NCBI RefSeq assembly: GCF_937468385.1
Contig: NZ_CALBWS010000003.1
Location: forward strand, 62,001 to 126,000
Length of the DNA: 64,000 bases
Source of the DNA: Neobacillus rhizosphaerae
Lineage (GTDB): Bacteria > Bacillota > Bacilli > Bacillales > Cytobacillaceae
Reading direction: 5' to 3'
Made by a program: the position numbers and the translations under genes. This document shows positions 26,246 to 35,027 of this stretch, one piece after another (within the stretch, counting starts at the first letter, position 1; the number at the start of each line of letters is the position of its first letter). Under the pieces are notes generated by a model. It did no database searches. It saw only the letters and a program-made list of their open reading frames with translations, and was not told where the DNA came from.

Positions 26246-26710
26246 ATGCAGATATTCTCAACCTTTGAGGACACTGGATATTTAGAATTAGCCATTTCTT
26301 TATTGGAAGAAAAAGGGATAAATAAAGAAAATATTTTTGCCGTCCCACTTGATAATCGCCAAGCAGACAGAAAAATCTTTGATACACTCCATCGTTCGGA
26401 TGGAATTTCTCTCGTGGATCTTGCGATGGCATTAGCCACCGCATTTTCCGTCATTTGTGCCAGCATCGGCTTTATTTTGTCTTGGGGTCCTATATATTGG
26501 GGGTTAATTGGTGCTTCAATCGGATTTGTTTTAGGATTAGCTATCAAACTTTTTATCATAAAAGTAGTTAAAAAGCAACCTAACCAATTACATGGTCAAA
26601 AGAGTGAAGTCATCTTAATTATTGACTGCGATGCAACAAAAGCAGAACTCATCGAGGAAATCCTTTGGGATCACCTGGCAATAGGGGTAGCAAAGATTGT
26701 CAACAAATAA
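26246..26710 (+). CDS. Small two-helix membrane protein coupled to 25453
   Basis: A 154-aa protein: a soluble N-terminal section (about 1-50, LELAISLLEEKGINKENIFAVPL), two adjacent transmembrane helices (about 58-105), and a short soluble C-terminal section (about 118-154, EVILIIDCDATKAELIEEIL). The flanking sections resemble two halves of a small alpha/beta regulatory fold. No named family recognised. It starts 4 bp after the stop of the duplicated membrane protein, which suggests the two products work together. Confidence 0.7.
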   Translation: MQIFSTFEDTGYLELAISLLEEKGINKENIFAVPLDNRQADRKIFDTLHRSDGISLVDLAMALATAFSVICASIGFILSWGPIYWGLIGASIGFVLGLAIKLFIIKVVKKQPNQLHGQKSEVILIIDCDATKAELIEEILWDHLAIGVAKIVNK

Positions 26711-26717
26711 TAGGAAT

Positions 26718-26756
26718 AACAAGGTGTCAGGCACCAATAGAGCCTGACACCTTGTT
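26718..26756. terminator. GGTGTCAGGC-family hairpin between convergent genes
   Basis: AACAAGGTGTCAGGC / GCCTGACACCTTGTT, about 15-bp stem with a 9-nt loop, between convergent 26246 and 26759. It shares the GGTGTCAGGC unit with hairpins at 18089, 20261 and 38830. Confidence 0.7.
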
Positions 26757-26758
26757 GT

Positions 26759-27607
26759 TCATTTACTTTTCCTTTTTCCGCAAAATCCTCCTTTGTCCCA
26801 AAAACCCTTTTCAGAGCAGCCGATACAAGAGAATCCAGCTGCAATACAACGGTCATAACCAATCGATTCACATGCATTAAAGGCTGTGGGACCTTTACAT
26901 CCTAATTTAAACAAGCAATAACCTTTCCGGGCTCCTTCATCGTCGTATGACTCAGCAAATAATTTTTGATCAAAAAAGGCTTTACGGTGACAGGTCATAT
27001 GGACGGTTTTCTGATAAAATGCTTTTGGTCTTAACTTTTTATCAAGCTCAGGCAGTTCTCCATGAAAATGGACATGTAAAAGTGTCCCAATAATGACCTC
27101 TGGAATGGGCGGACATCCTGGGACTAACGCTACAGGTACATCTTCTGGAAGAACAGCCCTAATATCTACTGCATTTGTTGGATTAACACCTGCGGCAGGA
27201 ATTCCACCCCAAGCAGAACAGCTTCCAAAAGCAATTACAGCCTTTGCATTTTTGGCAGCCTCGCTGATTTCATCACGGACGGATTTACCTGCAATCATGA
27301 GGAATTCATCACTTCCGGGTATACCTCCCTCAACAGCAAGCACATATTCCCCCTGATACTTTGCAAAAATCGACTCCTTATGTTCTTCAGCTTGGTACCC
27401 ACTTGCCACTGAGAGAAGTTCACTATACTCTAAGGAGATAAAATTTAGAATCGTATCCAATGTTGTTGGTTCAAAGGAACGGGTAAAAGCTTCTTTACAG
27501 CCTGTACAATCGAGAGCGCTTATCCAAATAACAGGAAGACGTTTGTCCGTTTTATCGAGCATATCTTCTGTAACGTTGATTGCTTCTAACCAATTGTATG
27601 TAGACAT
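26759..27607 (-). CDS. Orphan [NiFe]-hydrogenase small subunit
   Basis: The 282-aa protein carries the iron-sulfur ligand set of [NiFe]-hydrogenase small subunits: CTGC near residue 36, GSCSAWGG, VPGCPP, an H-x3-C pair in TVHMTCHRKAFFD, GYCLFKLGCKGP, NAC and CIGCSEKGFWDKGGF. It would transfer electrons between the Ni-Fe site of a large subunit and an acceptor through three clusters. It has no twin-arginine signal and no C-terminal membrane helix. No large subunit, maturation gene or other hydrogenase gene lies in the window; the space immediately downstream is taken by a convergent unit. Start ATG 27605-27607 with AAGGAG 9 nt upstream. Confidence 0.88.
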   Translation of the reverse strand: MSTYNWLEAINVTEDMLDKTDKRLPVIWISALDCTGCKEAFTRSFEPTTLDTILNFISLEYSELLSVASGYQAEEHKESIFAKYQGEYVLAVEGGIPGSDEFLMIAGKSVRDEISEAAKNAKAVIAFGSCSAWGGIPAAGVNPTNAVDIRAVLPEDVPVALVPGCPPIPEVIIGTLLHVHFHGELPELDKKLRPKAFYQKTVHMTCHRKAFFDQKLFAESYDDEGARKGYCLFKLGCKGPTAFNACESIGYDRCIAAGFSCIGCSEKGFWDKGGFCGKRKSK

Positions 27608-28102
27608 AGTATTATTCTCCTTCATTGGGAATGTCTTTTGCGGATTCATTGTTCAATTTCTCACAAATAGGCATTTATGCCAATCTCTTTTCCATGTATC
27701 CAGCACCTATATCTGAAGTGTATTACTTAAATTAATCTTTTGTCCATGTGTTTTAAAAACGTTTAAAAAATGTTCTTTAAACTGTATTTAGCGTGTAAAT
27801 GTAGAAATTAAGATTGTGTAAAAGGAAAAGAAAAGTATTTAGTCATTAATTAATGTTTACAACCAGGTGGTTAAGGAGTTTATTCAATCCTCCTTTCACA
27901 GTTTCCTCAATCCACTGCTTCCATCCCCCCTACTCATTGCTTCAATTTTTATTTATTCTTCTATTAAGCTATCCATTTCGTGGGCTTAAACATAACATTT
28001 GGTATGAGGACAGACTCTCATTGAATATTTTTAACTATGGCTAAATTCACTTAAAAAAAATATAAAAAAATCTTCAAAAGCAAAGGGGGGACAATTACAA
28101 TT
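27608..28102. other. Intergenic region without recognised gene
   Basis: Lies between the divergent hydrogenase-subunit gene and the 28103 gene. It holds only short frames without ribosome binding sites. It probably contains both promoters, but no -35/-10 pair stood out. Confidence 0.4.
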
Positions 28103-28579
28103 ATGTGGATAGCCCACTATCTTGATCCCATTGAGATAGCGTTAGAAAAAGGAATGGCAGCCAAAGAAGTCGTTTGCTCTATTACAACAGGATTTCGATC
28201 GATTCCATCCTTACGAAATGCACCAGGTCTTAATCCCTACCATGCTACTGTTGCGGATATAGGCTACGGATTTGATGCAGTACGCGGAACGATTCAACGG
28301 CTCCGTAATGGCGAATCTATTTCTCTTGTAAAAGAAATGCTTGTATTTGACCTTGATACACTGCGAATTAGTGAACAACAACTAAAACCAAATTTTCACC
28401 TAGTTGCAAAAGAGGCTGATGCAAAAACCCTCTATTTGATTAACACAAGTCAGAACCTCCACCAGGAAATGGCTGATAGGATCAACGAAGCCATCAAATA
28501 TGGTCAGGTCTTCCTTGGATCTGAATGGGTAACGATACTTAAACGGGTCCAAACCGTTCAAGCAATCCCTCGTCTATAA
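28103..28579 (+). CDS. Unknown protein, paralogous to the next gene, 158 aa
   Basis: Not recognised. It is predicted to be helical and cytosolic. The segment YHATVADIGYGFDAVRGTIQRL (about 50-71) aligns with FYRAASEISYGYAGMRGCIRRA in the following gene, showing that the two are diverged tandem paralogues. GGGGGG precedes the ATG at a long spacing of about 12 nt. It is divergent from the orphan hydrogenase subunit, and a link with that gene is only positional. Confidence 0.6.
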   Translation: MWIAHYLDPIEIALEKGMAAKEVVCSITTGFRSIPSLRNAPGLNPYHATVADIGYGFDAVRGTIQRLRNGESISLVKEMLVFDLDTLRISEQQLKPNFHLVAKEADAKTLYLINTSQNLHQEMADRINEAIKYGQVFLGSEWVTILKRVQTVQAIPRL

Positions 28580-28607
28580 TAAATTTTGGGAAAGGGAGTG
28601 AATCACT

Positions 28608-29105
28608 ATGCCGCAAATGAGTGAAGCTGAACAACAGCATTTGTTAGATTGGTGGACAGCCACGAATTCAGGTACATTAGTGGTTCAACGGTTAGTTTCA
28701 TTAATAACAGAACTGAGGTTACACCCTGAATCAAGCCGTGCTGATGGGATGATCCTATTTTATCGGGCTGCGTCAGAGATATCATACGGTTATGCAGGGA
28801 TGCGGGGGTGTATCCGTCGAGCCTTTACAAATGAATACTCTGACTTTCTCCGGAACAATATTGTGAGGTGCCACGGCTTTGCCCAGAAATTTTCTGTTGA
28901 TACGAAGGTACTCCTTGAACGTGTCGCCAAACAAATAACTGGACAAAACGCGTTACAATTGGTAGACCGTATTCGCAAGACATTAATCGAAAATGACGTA
29001 CAGTTAAAGGAAATCGAGGAAAAAGCTAATTCATTTTTTGGGAAAGATACCTTCCTTTCCATGCAAAAGAAGGTAATGCAATCTATCACACTTCCTAATA
29101 AATAG
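28608..29105 (+). CDS. Unknown protein, paralogous to the previous gene, 165 aa
   Basis: Not recognised. Helical, cytosolic; the shared Y-G-[FY]-x2-[MV]-RG-x-I-[QR]-R motif lies at about residues 61-74. The C-terminal third is predicted coiled coil (LIENDVQLKEIEEKANSFFG). It starts 28 bp after the stop of its paralogue with AAGGGAG upstream, so they form a two-gene operon. Confidence 0.65.
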   Translation: MPQMSEAEQQHLLDWWTATNSGTLVVQRLVSLITELRLHPESSRADGMILFYRAASEISYGYAGMRGCIRRAFTNEYSDFLRNNIVRCHGFAQKFSVDTKVLLERVAKQITGQNALQLVDRIRKTLIENDVQLKEIEEKANSFFGKDTFLSMQKKVMQSITLPNK

Positions 29106-29162
29106 TAGTGAAAAAAGGCTACCAAGTATTCCTTAGCAGCCTAGAGCTTGAAATAAAAGAAA

Positions 29163-30383
29163 TTATTTTGATCTTCTATTACGATTTCGCAAGAAGGTAG
29201 GGATTTCCAGAGAATTATCTGGCTGTTCCGAATCGCGGGCAGTCAAACCCATCAACCCTTTTGACTTGTTCCATTGCAGACTATTATCAGACACCTGTTC
29301 CTCCAACGCTTGCCGCTGCCGGCCATAATGAACACTCGGTTCCCCAGTAATAATCTTTTCACGACTTGATTTAGCTTGTGAGTTTGGACTTGACTTTCCT
29401 TCCCTTGAAGAAGGAGAAGATGAACTTTCCTTGTCTGTGAAGCCAGTGGCAATGACTGTAATCATAATTTCATCCTTTAAGCTTTCGTTAATAATGGAAC
29501 CGAAAATCATGTTTAAATCCTTGTCTGCAGCAGATGCCACAATATCTGCTGCCTCTTGTACTTCAAACAGACTTAAATTGCTACCGCCTGTAATATTCAT
29601 TAACACCCCTTGAGCTCCGTCAATGGAGGTTTCAAGTAATGGGCTGGATATAGCTCTTTTAGCTGCCTCAACTGCACGTCTTTCACCCTTTGCGACCCCA
29701 ATTCCCATTAAGGCAGTCCCTTGATTAGACATGATTGTTTTCACATCGGCAAAATCAAGGTTGATTAATCCTGGGATAGCAATTAGATCAGAGATGCCCT
29801 GTACCCCCTGACGAAGAACATTATCCGCTTCGCGAAATGCCTCTATCATAGGTGTTTTTTTATCAACAATCTGTAATAAACGATCATTAGGAACAATAAT
29901 TAAGGTGTCGACCGCTTCCCTCATACACTCAATTCCGCTCGCTGCATTAACCCTGCGCTTATGCCCTTCAAATCCGAACGGGCGAGTAACAACACCAATC
30001 GTGAGTGCTCCCAACTTACGAGAAATTTCTGCAATCGCTGGTGCTGCCCCTGTACCCGTACCGCCACCCATTCCAGCTGTAACAAAGACCATGTCTGCTC
30101 CTTTTATTACATCTTCAATCTGCCTTTTGCTCTCTTCCACTGCCTTCCTGCCTATTTCTGGATCGGCACCTGCTCCTAAACCTCTTGTTAATGTTGCCCC
30201 AATTTGCATCTTAATCGCGGCTTTTGATAGATTAAGTGCTTGGGCATCGGTATTCACCGCAATAAATTCCACACCTTGAACTCCGCCTTCAATCATTCGG
30301 TTTACCGCATTATTCCCACCACCGCCAACACCGATTACCTTAATTTTAGCTACTTGATCTATGTCCATGTCAAATTCCCACAT
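29163..30383 (-). CDS. FtsZ paralogue outside the division cluster
   Basis: A 406-aa tubulin-like GTPase with the full FtsZ layout: [14 protein letters not shown] at the N-terminus, the tubulin signature [10 protein letters not shown], the T7-loop region [14 protein letters not shown], a Ser-rich linker (about 318-385), and the C-terminal peptide [10 protein letters not shown] that binds FtsA, SepF and other partners. It should polymerise. In Bacillaceae the housekeeping ftsZ follows ftsA in the division/cell-wall cluster; here it stands alone with unrelated neighbours, so it is probably a second copy. GGAGGG lies 7 nt before the ATG. If no other ftsZ exists in the genome, this would be the housekeeping gene. 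Confidence 0.9.
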   Translation of the reverse strand: MWEFDMDIDQVAKIKVIGVGGGGNNAVNRMIEGGVQGVEFIAVNTDAQALNLSKAAIKMQIGATLTRGLGAGADPEIGRKAVEESKRQIEDVIKGADMVFVTAGMGGGTGTGAAPAIAEISRKLGALTIGVVTRPFGFEGHKRRVNAASGIECMREAVDTLIIVPNDRLLQIVDKKTPMIEAFREADNVLRQGVQGISDLIAIPGLINLDFADVKTIMSNQGTALMGIGVAKGERRAVEAAKRAISSPLLETSIDGAQGVLMNITGGSNLSLFEVQEAADIVASAADKDLNMIFGSIINESLKDEIMITVIATGFTDKESSSSPSSREGKSSPNSQAKSSREKIITGEPSVHYGRQRQALEEQVSDNSLQWNKSKGLMGLTARDSEQPDNSLEIPTFLRNRNRRSK

Positions 30384-30522
30384 TTAATATCCCTCCTAAA
30401 GTCCGCTCACTATATTAAAACCCAGTGACTTTTTCTAAATTAATAGTTTTACATAAAACACCTTTATCTAAATATTTTACCAATATAATGGAGTTTTTTA
30501 TATAGTACTCTTAACATTCCTT

Positions 30523-30576
30523 TAAAAAAAATGCCAAGGAAGCTCCATCTAGCTAGTTGGATTTTTCCTGGCATTT
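30523..30576 (-). terminator. Terminator of the DUF4139-type gene
   Basis: AAATGCCAAGGAA pairs with TTCCTGGCATTT (one bulge). On the minus strand T8 follows. It lies about 15 bp after the stop. Confidence 0.78.
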
Positions 30577-30590
30577 CATTTCACACACTA

Positions 30591-31901
30591 TTAATCCTCA
30601 GACTTCTTAATTTCCATATAAATGGAGCGGTCGCTGGTTATTCCGAAGCTAATGGTTTTCTCTTCGCCCGCTGATACATCAGCCCAAAATTCGATATGGT
30701 TTGTGTCAACTTCTTTAAATTCATCTGTTGACTCCTCAATCTTCCAAAACCTCTCACTGATATAATGGTTAATCTTAATCAGTGCGTTTTCACTTTTTCT
30801 GTTTTTCAAAATGTACTCATGCTTCTCATATTCATAGTTTTTCATTTTATAGCGTTTAAGGATTTTGCTTTCACAAACAATATCGAAGGCATTTCCAATA
30901 TATAATGAGACTTTTTCATCCTTCGCTGTGTGGGAAATGCGATCTTCGCCGATAAATTCGGTGGTGTTCTCTTCTGTATCCTCTTGGTAGACTTTAATTT
31001 TCCCTTTAGGTAAGGGAATTCCCATATGATTAGCCACTGAATTCTTGATTTCGAGCATTACTTTTGGATGATCACTGTAAGAATCAAACTCATAATAACG
31101 TTTGAACACCCCATTTTCAACTTCGATAAACTTAATTTGCTTTTCCTGATTATCTTTTAAAGTAGTAGTTCCTCTTAACGTATAAATATGGTAGTCTGCA
31201 AAGGACTTTTCCTCAAAGTTTTCTTCCATCCTAGTTCGGCTATAAAGAACTGGTTCAATATCGTAATCTGCAACCTCTTCAACTCGGTTCACATCCCCTG
31301 CCAATACTTTCAACTTGGCATCATGAAAAGCAGTCCCAGAATTATTTTCAATCTCAATCCAGCCAGCTAGGTCAAAGGTGTCATTTTTGAGGTTAAGCAC
31401 ATAATTCGATTCCCAGCGAATTCCTTTTGTTATATATGAAACATTGATTGTTTTCGTATTTGAAGGAGCTACTTTCCAAACTAGTGCAGGCTTAACAATT
31501 AATTCATCTGGGAGCTTTGGTAAAATAATCTCACCTGGTGCGTCTAAAACAATCTCCTTTGTCGCTGCATTTTCTAAAACGATACCGCCACTTACACTTA
31601 GCAAGCGGTACTCTGTTTTCTCATTGGTCTTCAAATCCTGTAAAAAGACAGTCCGGTCAATATACTTTTCCAACAACTTGTACTTATCGACTAAATCAAA
31701 TTCATAATTCAACTCTTTCACTTCCACACCAGATACAATAATGGAATCGGTTTCAATTTTTTTCGCAACATCTAAATAATGAACAATGGTCTCATTCTCC
31801 TGTGGTATGAATTCTCTCGTTTCTTTCACAACAGCAAAGTTGTCATAATAAATCGTTATTGATAGGTTTTGAGTATTGGATAATGAAGATTTGTAAACCA
31901 T
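30591..31901 (-). CDS. DUF4139-like beta-rich protein
   Basis: A 436-aa protein without signal peptide, rich in beta strands. The order of motifs, an N-terminal ITIYYDNFAVVKETREF region, then VSYITKGIRWESNYVLNL and a later AGWIEIENNSGTAFHDAKLKVLAGDVN, matches DUF4139/mucoidy-inhibitor-A-type proteins, whose role is unknown. Start: ATG 31899-31901 with GGAGG 8 nt upstream. Single-gene unit between ftsZ and the second exporter. Confidence 0.75.
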   Translation of the reverse strand: MVYKSSLSNTQNLSITIYYDNFAVVKETREFIPQENETIVHYLDVAKKIETDSIIVSGVEVKELNYEFDLVDKYKLLEKYIDRTVFLQDLKTNEKTEYRLLSVSGGIVLENAATKEIVLDAPGEIILPKLPDELIVKPALVWKVAPSNTKTINVSYITKGIRWESNYVLNLKNDTFDLAGWIEIENNSGTAFHDAKLKVLAGDVNRVEEVADYDIEPVLYSRTRMEENFEEKSFADYHIYTLRGTTTLKDNQEKQIKFIEVENGVFKRYYEFDSYSDHPKVMLEIKNSVANHMGIPLPKGKIKVYQEDTEENTTEFIGEDRISHTAKDEKVSLYIGNAFDIVCESKILKRYKMKNYEYEKHEYILKNRKSENALIKINHYISERFWKIEESTDEFKEVDTNHIEFWADVSAGEEKTISFGITSDRSIYMEIKKSED

Positions 31902-32052
31902 TTTTTGTACCTCCATTTAATTGGATTAAGAATAAACAATTAACAATTAAAAGCCCGTCCCTCGGAAATCTACCATTACAAATAATTTACTATTTTGATA
32001 AAAATTTTACCATATTTTCCATAGACATGAGGTGGTATTTTTGTACGGACAT

Positions 32053-32080
32053 AAAAAAAGCCCTCAGCAATTCGAGGACT
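32053..32080 (-). terminator. Terminator of the second DHA2 exporter gene
   Basis: Minus-strand stem GTCCTC / GAGGGC with an 8-nt loop and T7 tract, about 55 bp after the stop. Confidence 0.65.
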
Positions 32081-32133
32081 TCTTTCGAAAACAATATCGT
32101 CACAAAATAGAAAATAGTGTCAGGAACCATACA

Positions 32134-33675
32134 TTAATTCTCTGCCAATTTCGATCCTATATTTTTCACAGAAGGTTTGGAAGGTGTACCTCCAATTGGA
32201 TCTTCTGCTTGTTTTGCCCGTTTGATAAAGAAGGCAAGAACTAGCGCAACACCTGCAATAAAGGTAGCAATGAGGAAGGAATAGTTGATTCCATTTAACA
32301 TTGCCTGAGCCATAATCTGCTGCTTCATTTCAGCAGGTGAAACAGAAGTAGTTGGATGCAGTGCCATTTGTTTCAACGCTGCCGCTCCAAGTTCTTTTGC
32401 CTGCGATGCTGTACGATTGGTCATAATTGTAACCAATAACGCTGTTCCAATTGCACCCGAAACCTGGTTCATGGTATTGTTCATCGCTGTACCATGTGGA
32501 TAAAAACGTCTTGGAAGCTGGTTTAGCCCATTTGTCGATACAGGCATCATAACCATCGACATTCCAAAACTTCTCACCGAGTATAAAATAATCAGGTGTT
32601 GATACGTTGTATGCAGCGTTAATTTGCTAAAGAAATAGGTTGTTACGACCATTATAGCTAAGCCAGTAACGGCTAAAATACGTCCGCCGACCTTGTCAAA
32701 TAGTTTTCCTGTAACAGGTGACATGAAGGCCATCAAAATGGCTCCAGGTAGCAGCAATAGTCCGGCATCCATCGGTGAAATCCCGCGAAGGGTTTGTACA
32801 TAAATTGGAAGTAGCAACATACCGGAAAACATCGCCATATTCACAATCATCGAAATGACAGATGATAAAGTAAACATTGGGTATTTATAGATTTTGAAAT
32901 TAAGCATCGGCTGTTCTTGCTTTATCTGACGCAGGATAAACACGGTCAACGAAATGATCCCAACAATGATTGTCCCATAAACCTCAGGGCTGTCCCAGCC
33001 TTTTTTACCTGCAGAACTAAAGCCATAAAGAATACCGCCAAAACCGATGCTTGATAAGATTAATGAAAGTAAATCTAAGCGAATATCCACTTTATCCTTT
33101 TTATCTTTCAAGGTGAAGAATCCAATCAATACAACTAAAATGGCAATTGGTGTGACAAAGTGGAAAAGCATTCTCCAGTCGTAGTGTTCAATAATCCAGC
33201 CCGATAGCGTTGGACCAATTGCCGGTGCGAACATTAATATTAATCCGAAAACCCCCATGGCTGTTCCCCTTTTTTCGATCGGGAAGCTTACCAACATGAC
33301 ATTCATTAAGACTGGCATCAAGATCGCTGAACCGGAAGCCTGCAACATCCTTCCTGCTAATAAAATAGGAAAAATGTGAGCAAACCCCGCAATAATCGTT
33401 CCAATTGTAAATAAACCCATCGCCAATAAAAATAGGTGGCGGACAGAAAACTTTTGAATTAAGAATGCGGTTGTTGGAATTAAAATCCCGTTCACCAACA
33501 TGAAACCTGTGGTCAACCACTGCACGGTTGATGCTTCAATGTTTAAATCCTTCATTATTGAAGGAAGGGCAATATTTAATAATGTATTATTTAAAAATGC
33601 AATAAATGCTCCAATCATTAACACCGCAATAACTCCATACGGTGGACGATCAGTCTTTTTAACGGAATGATCCAT
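32134..33675 (-). CDS. DHA2-family (EmrB/QacA) drug:proton antiporter, copy 2
   Basis: A 513-aa fourteen-helix exporter that matches copy 1 (12474-14000) almost residue for residue in the first 450 positions (for example RPPYGVIAVLMIGAFIAFLNN and the motif C segment). The two diverge mainly in the last 60 residues (here PIGGTPSKPSVKNIG). Copy 2 has no TetR gene beside it but keeps the same -10 region as copy 1, so the regulator at 14184 may control both (inferred). AGGGGG lies 7 nt before the ATG. Confidence 0.92.
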   Translation of the reverse strand: MDHSVKKTDRPPYGVIAVLMIGAFIAFLNNTLLNIALPSIMKDLNIEASTVQWLTTGFMLVNGILIPTTAFLIQKFSVRHLFLLAMGLFTIGTIIAGFAHIFPILLAGRMLQASGSAILMPVLMNVMLVSFPIEKRGTAMGVFGLILMFAPAIGPTLSGWIIEHYDWRMLFHFVTPIAILVVLIGFFTLKDKKDKVDIRLDLLSLILSSIGFGGILYGFSSAGKKGWDSPEVYGTIIVGIISLTVFILRQIKQEQPMLNFKIYKYPMFTLSSVISMIVNMAMFSGMLLLPIYVQTLRGISPMDAGLLLLPGAILMAFMSPVTGKLFDKVGGRILAVTGLAIMVVTTYFFSKLTLHTTYQHLIILYSVRSFGMSMVMMPVSTNGLNQLPRRFYPHGTAMNNTMNQVSGAIGTALLVTIMTNRTASQAKELGAAALKQMALHPTTSVSPAEMKQQIMAQAMLNGINYSFLIATFIAGVALVLAFFIKRAKQAEDPIGGTPSKPSVKNIGSKLAEN

Positions 33676-33740
33676 TTTTGTTCCCCCTTAGACATGTTGT
33701 TCATTATCTTTTTCCGTAATCTCGATAGACAATAAAACAT

Positions 33741-33769
33741 ATCATATACCTTCAGTTCAAATTTTGCAA
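33741..33769 (-). promoter_or_regulatory. Promoter of DHA2 exporter copy 2
   Basis: TTGCAA (33764-33769), 17-bp spacer, TATGAT (33741-33746) on the minus strand. The 13-mer ACATATCATATAC is shared with the copy 1 promoter. Confidence 0.6.
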
Positions 33770-34228
33770 TCAAAAAATATCGAGTAATTAAAGGTTTTTT
33801 GATATTTTTATGATAAATCCTTTGATATTTATACTTGAAGTCTAATGAAAAATCATAGATAAAAATGGGCCTACAAGGCTGCTGCTATCAGCAAAAATTT
33901 GATATTTGTGGAATTCTCTAAAGGGGCAAATAATCATTATTCTTTATCTATAAACTATTTTTTAATCGCTTAATTTACAAAAAGTAACACGACCCGATAT
34001 AAATTACTAATTATGGGAACAGAAAAAATCCCACATGTGAACTGGCTATCTCCAAAGTCTGGAACTAATTTGTCTATTTCATTGCTGACTACGGCAAAGG
34101 ACATTTCAGTTTGACAAATAAAAACGGCAATAGTCTTATTAGTTTAATTGCTTTTTTCAAATAAATATTCAATTGATATAATTTCACTGAAAATATAAAA
34201 TAGGGGAAAAAGAATAGGAGTAATGAAA
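33770..34228. other. AT-rich intergenic region
   Basis: No gene seen. It separates the divergent exporter copy 2 and the YdeI-like gene. Nothing beyond AT-rich sequence was recognised. Confidence 0.4.
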
Positions 34229-34906
34229 GTGAATTCACCGAAAAGTATTATCGAAAAACTAAATTTAAATAAATATCCTCGGAAGTTAATTCTTCAAAAG
34301 CCTGAAGAAATGGATGATTTCAATGGAATGGAATATGACTCAACGATCAAAAATGGAAAATATGATCTTATCTTTATTTTTATTTTTAGCCTAGAGGAAT
34401 TTTCAAACCATTTGCTGTCAGTAATTGAAAAACAATTATTAACGGAAAATGGATACATATTCTTTGCCTATCCGAAAAAGAATAATCCGATCTATAAAGA
34501 ATACATAGATCGTGACAGCTTCTTTCAAGCAGTACCTGTCAATGAGGAAGGTTATATGCTTGAAAGTAACATAAAATTTTCTCGAATGGTAAGTCTAAAT
34601 GATGTTTTTACTGTGATCGGTTTGAAGTCCGCACCAAAGAAGACAAAAAAAGCGGCCAGCGCCAAAAATAGCCAATGTGTGGATGACTACATTGTCCATG
34701 TAGATGAAATTAAGAACTATTTGAACAAAAACGAGGATTTACTAAGAATCTACACCGAATTAACCTTCGGGTATCAAAAGGATTGGGCACGCTATGTTTA
34801 CAGTGCCAAAAAGGTAGAAACTCAGGAAAAACGATTACTTGAAATGGAGACCATTTTAGGAGAAGGTTATAAATCCATGGAGTTGTTTAGGCGGCAAAGG
34901 AAATAG
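34229..34906 (+). CDS. YdeI/OmpD-associated (bacteriocin-protection-like) family protein
   Basis: About 225 aa. The N-terminal part (1-125) resembles the DUF3052-like module (SIIEKLNLNKYPRKLILQKP, IFSLEEFSNHL, GYIFFAYPKK). The C-terminal part (about 165-225: FGYQKDWARYVYSAKKVETQEKRL and a basic tail) matches the YdeI/OmpD-associated domain. The biochemical role is unknown. AGGAG is 2 nt from ATG 34223 but 8 nt from the in-frame GTG at 34229, so I prefer the latter; the ATG remains possible. A Lys/Ala linker separates the two domains. Confidence 0.7.
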   Translation: MNSPKSIIEKLNLNKYPRKLILQKPEEMDDFNGMEYDSTIKNGKYDLIFIFIFSLEEFSNHLLSVIEKQLLTENGYIFFAYPKKNNPIYKEYIDRDSFFQAVPVNEEGYMLESNIKFSRMVSLNDVFTVIGLKSAPKKTKKAASAKNSQCVDDYIVHVDEIKNYLNKNEDLLRIYTELTFGYQKDWARYVYSAKKVETQEKRLLEMETILGEGYKSMELFRRQRK

Positions 34907-34944
34907 AATATAACATAGTTATAGTGCCAACAATTATTTAACAA

Positions 34945-34986
34945 ATGAAAAACACATGGGTTTTTTAAAATCCCATGTGTTTTCAT
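34945..34986. terminator. Bidirectional terminator
   Basis: ATGAAAAACACATGGG pairs with CCCATGTGTTTTCAT around an 11-nt loop, between the convergent 34229 and 35028 genes. Confidence 0.82.
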
Positions 34987-35027
34987 ATTTTTATCATGTT
35001 AGAAAAGCAAAAAATGCTGTCAAAAAA

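Noticed and set aside
27853..28044. 63-codon plus-strand frame in the hydrogenase-subunit/paralogue gap
   Set aside because: No convincing ribosome binding site, low-complexity Phe/Leu/Pro-rich translation.
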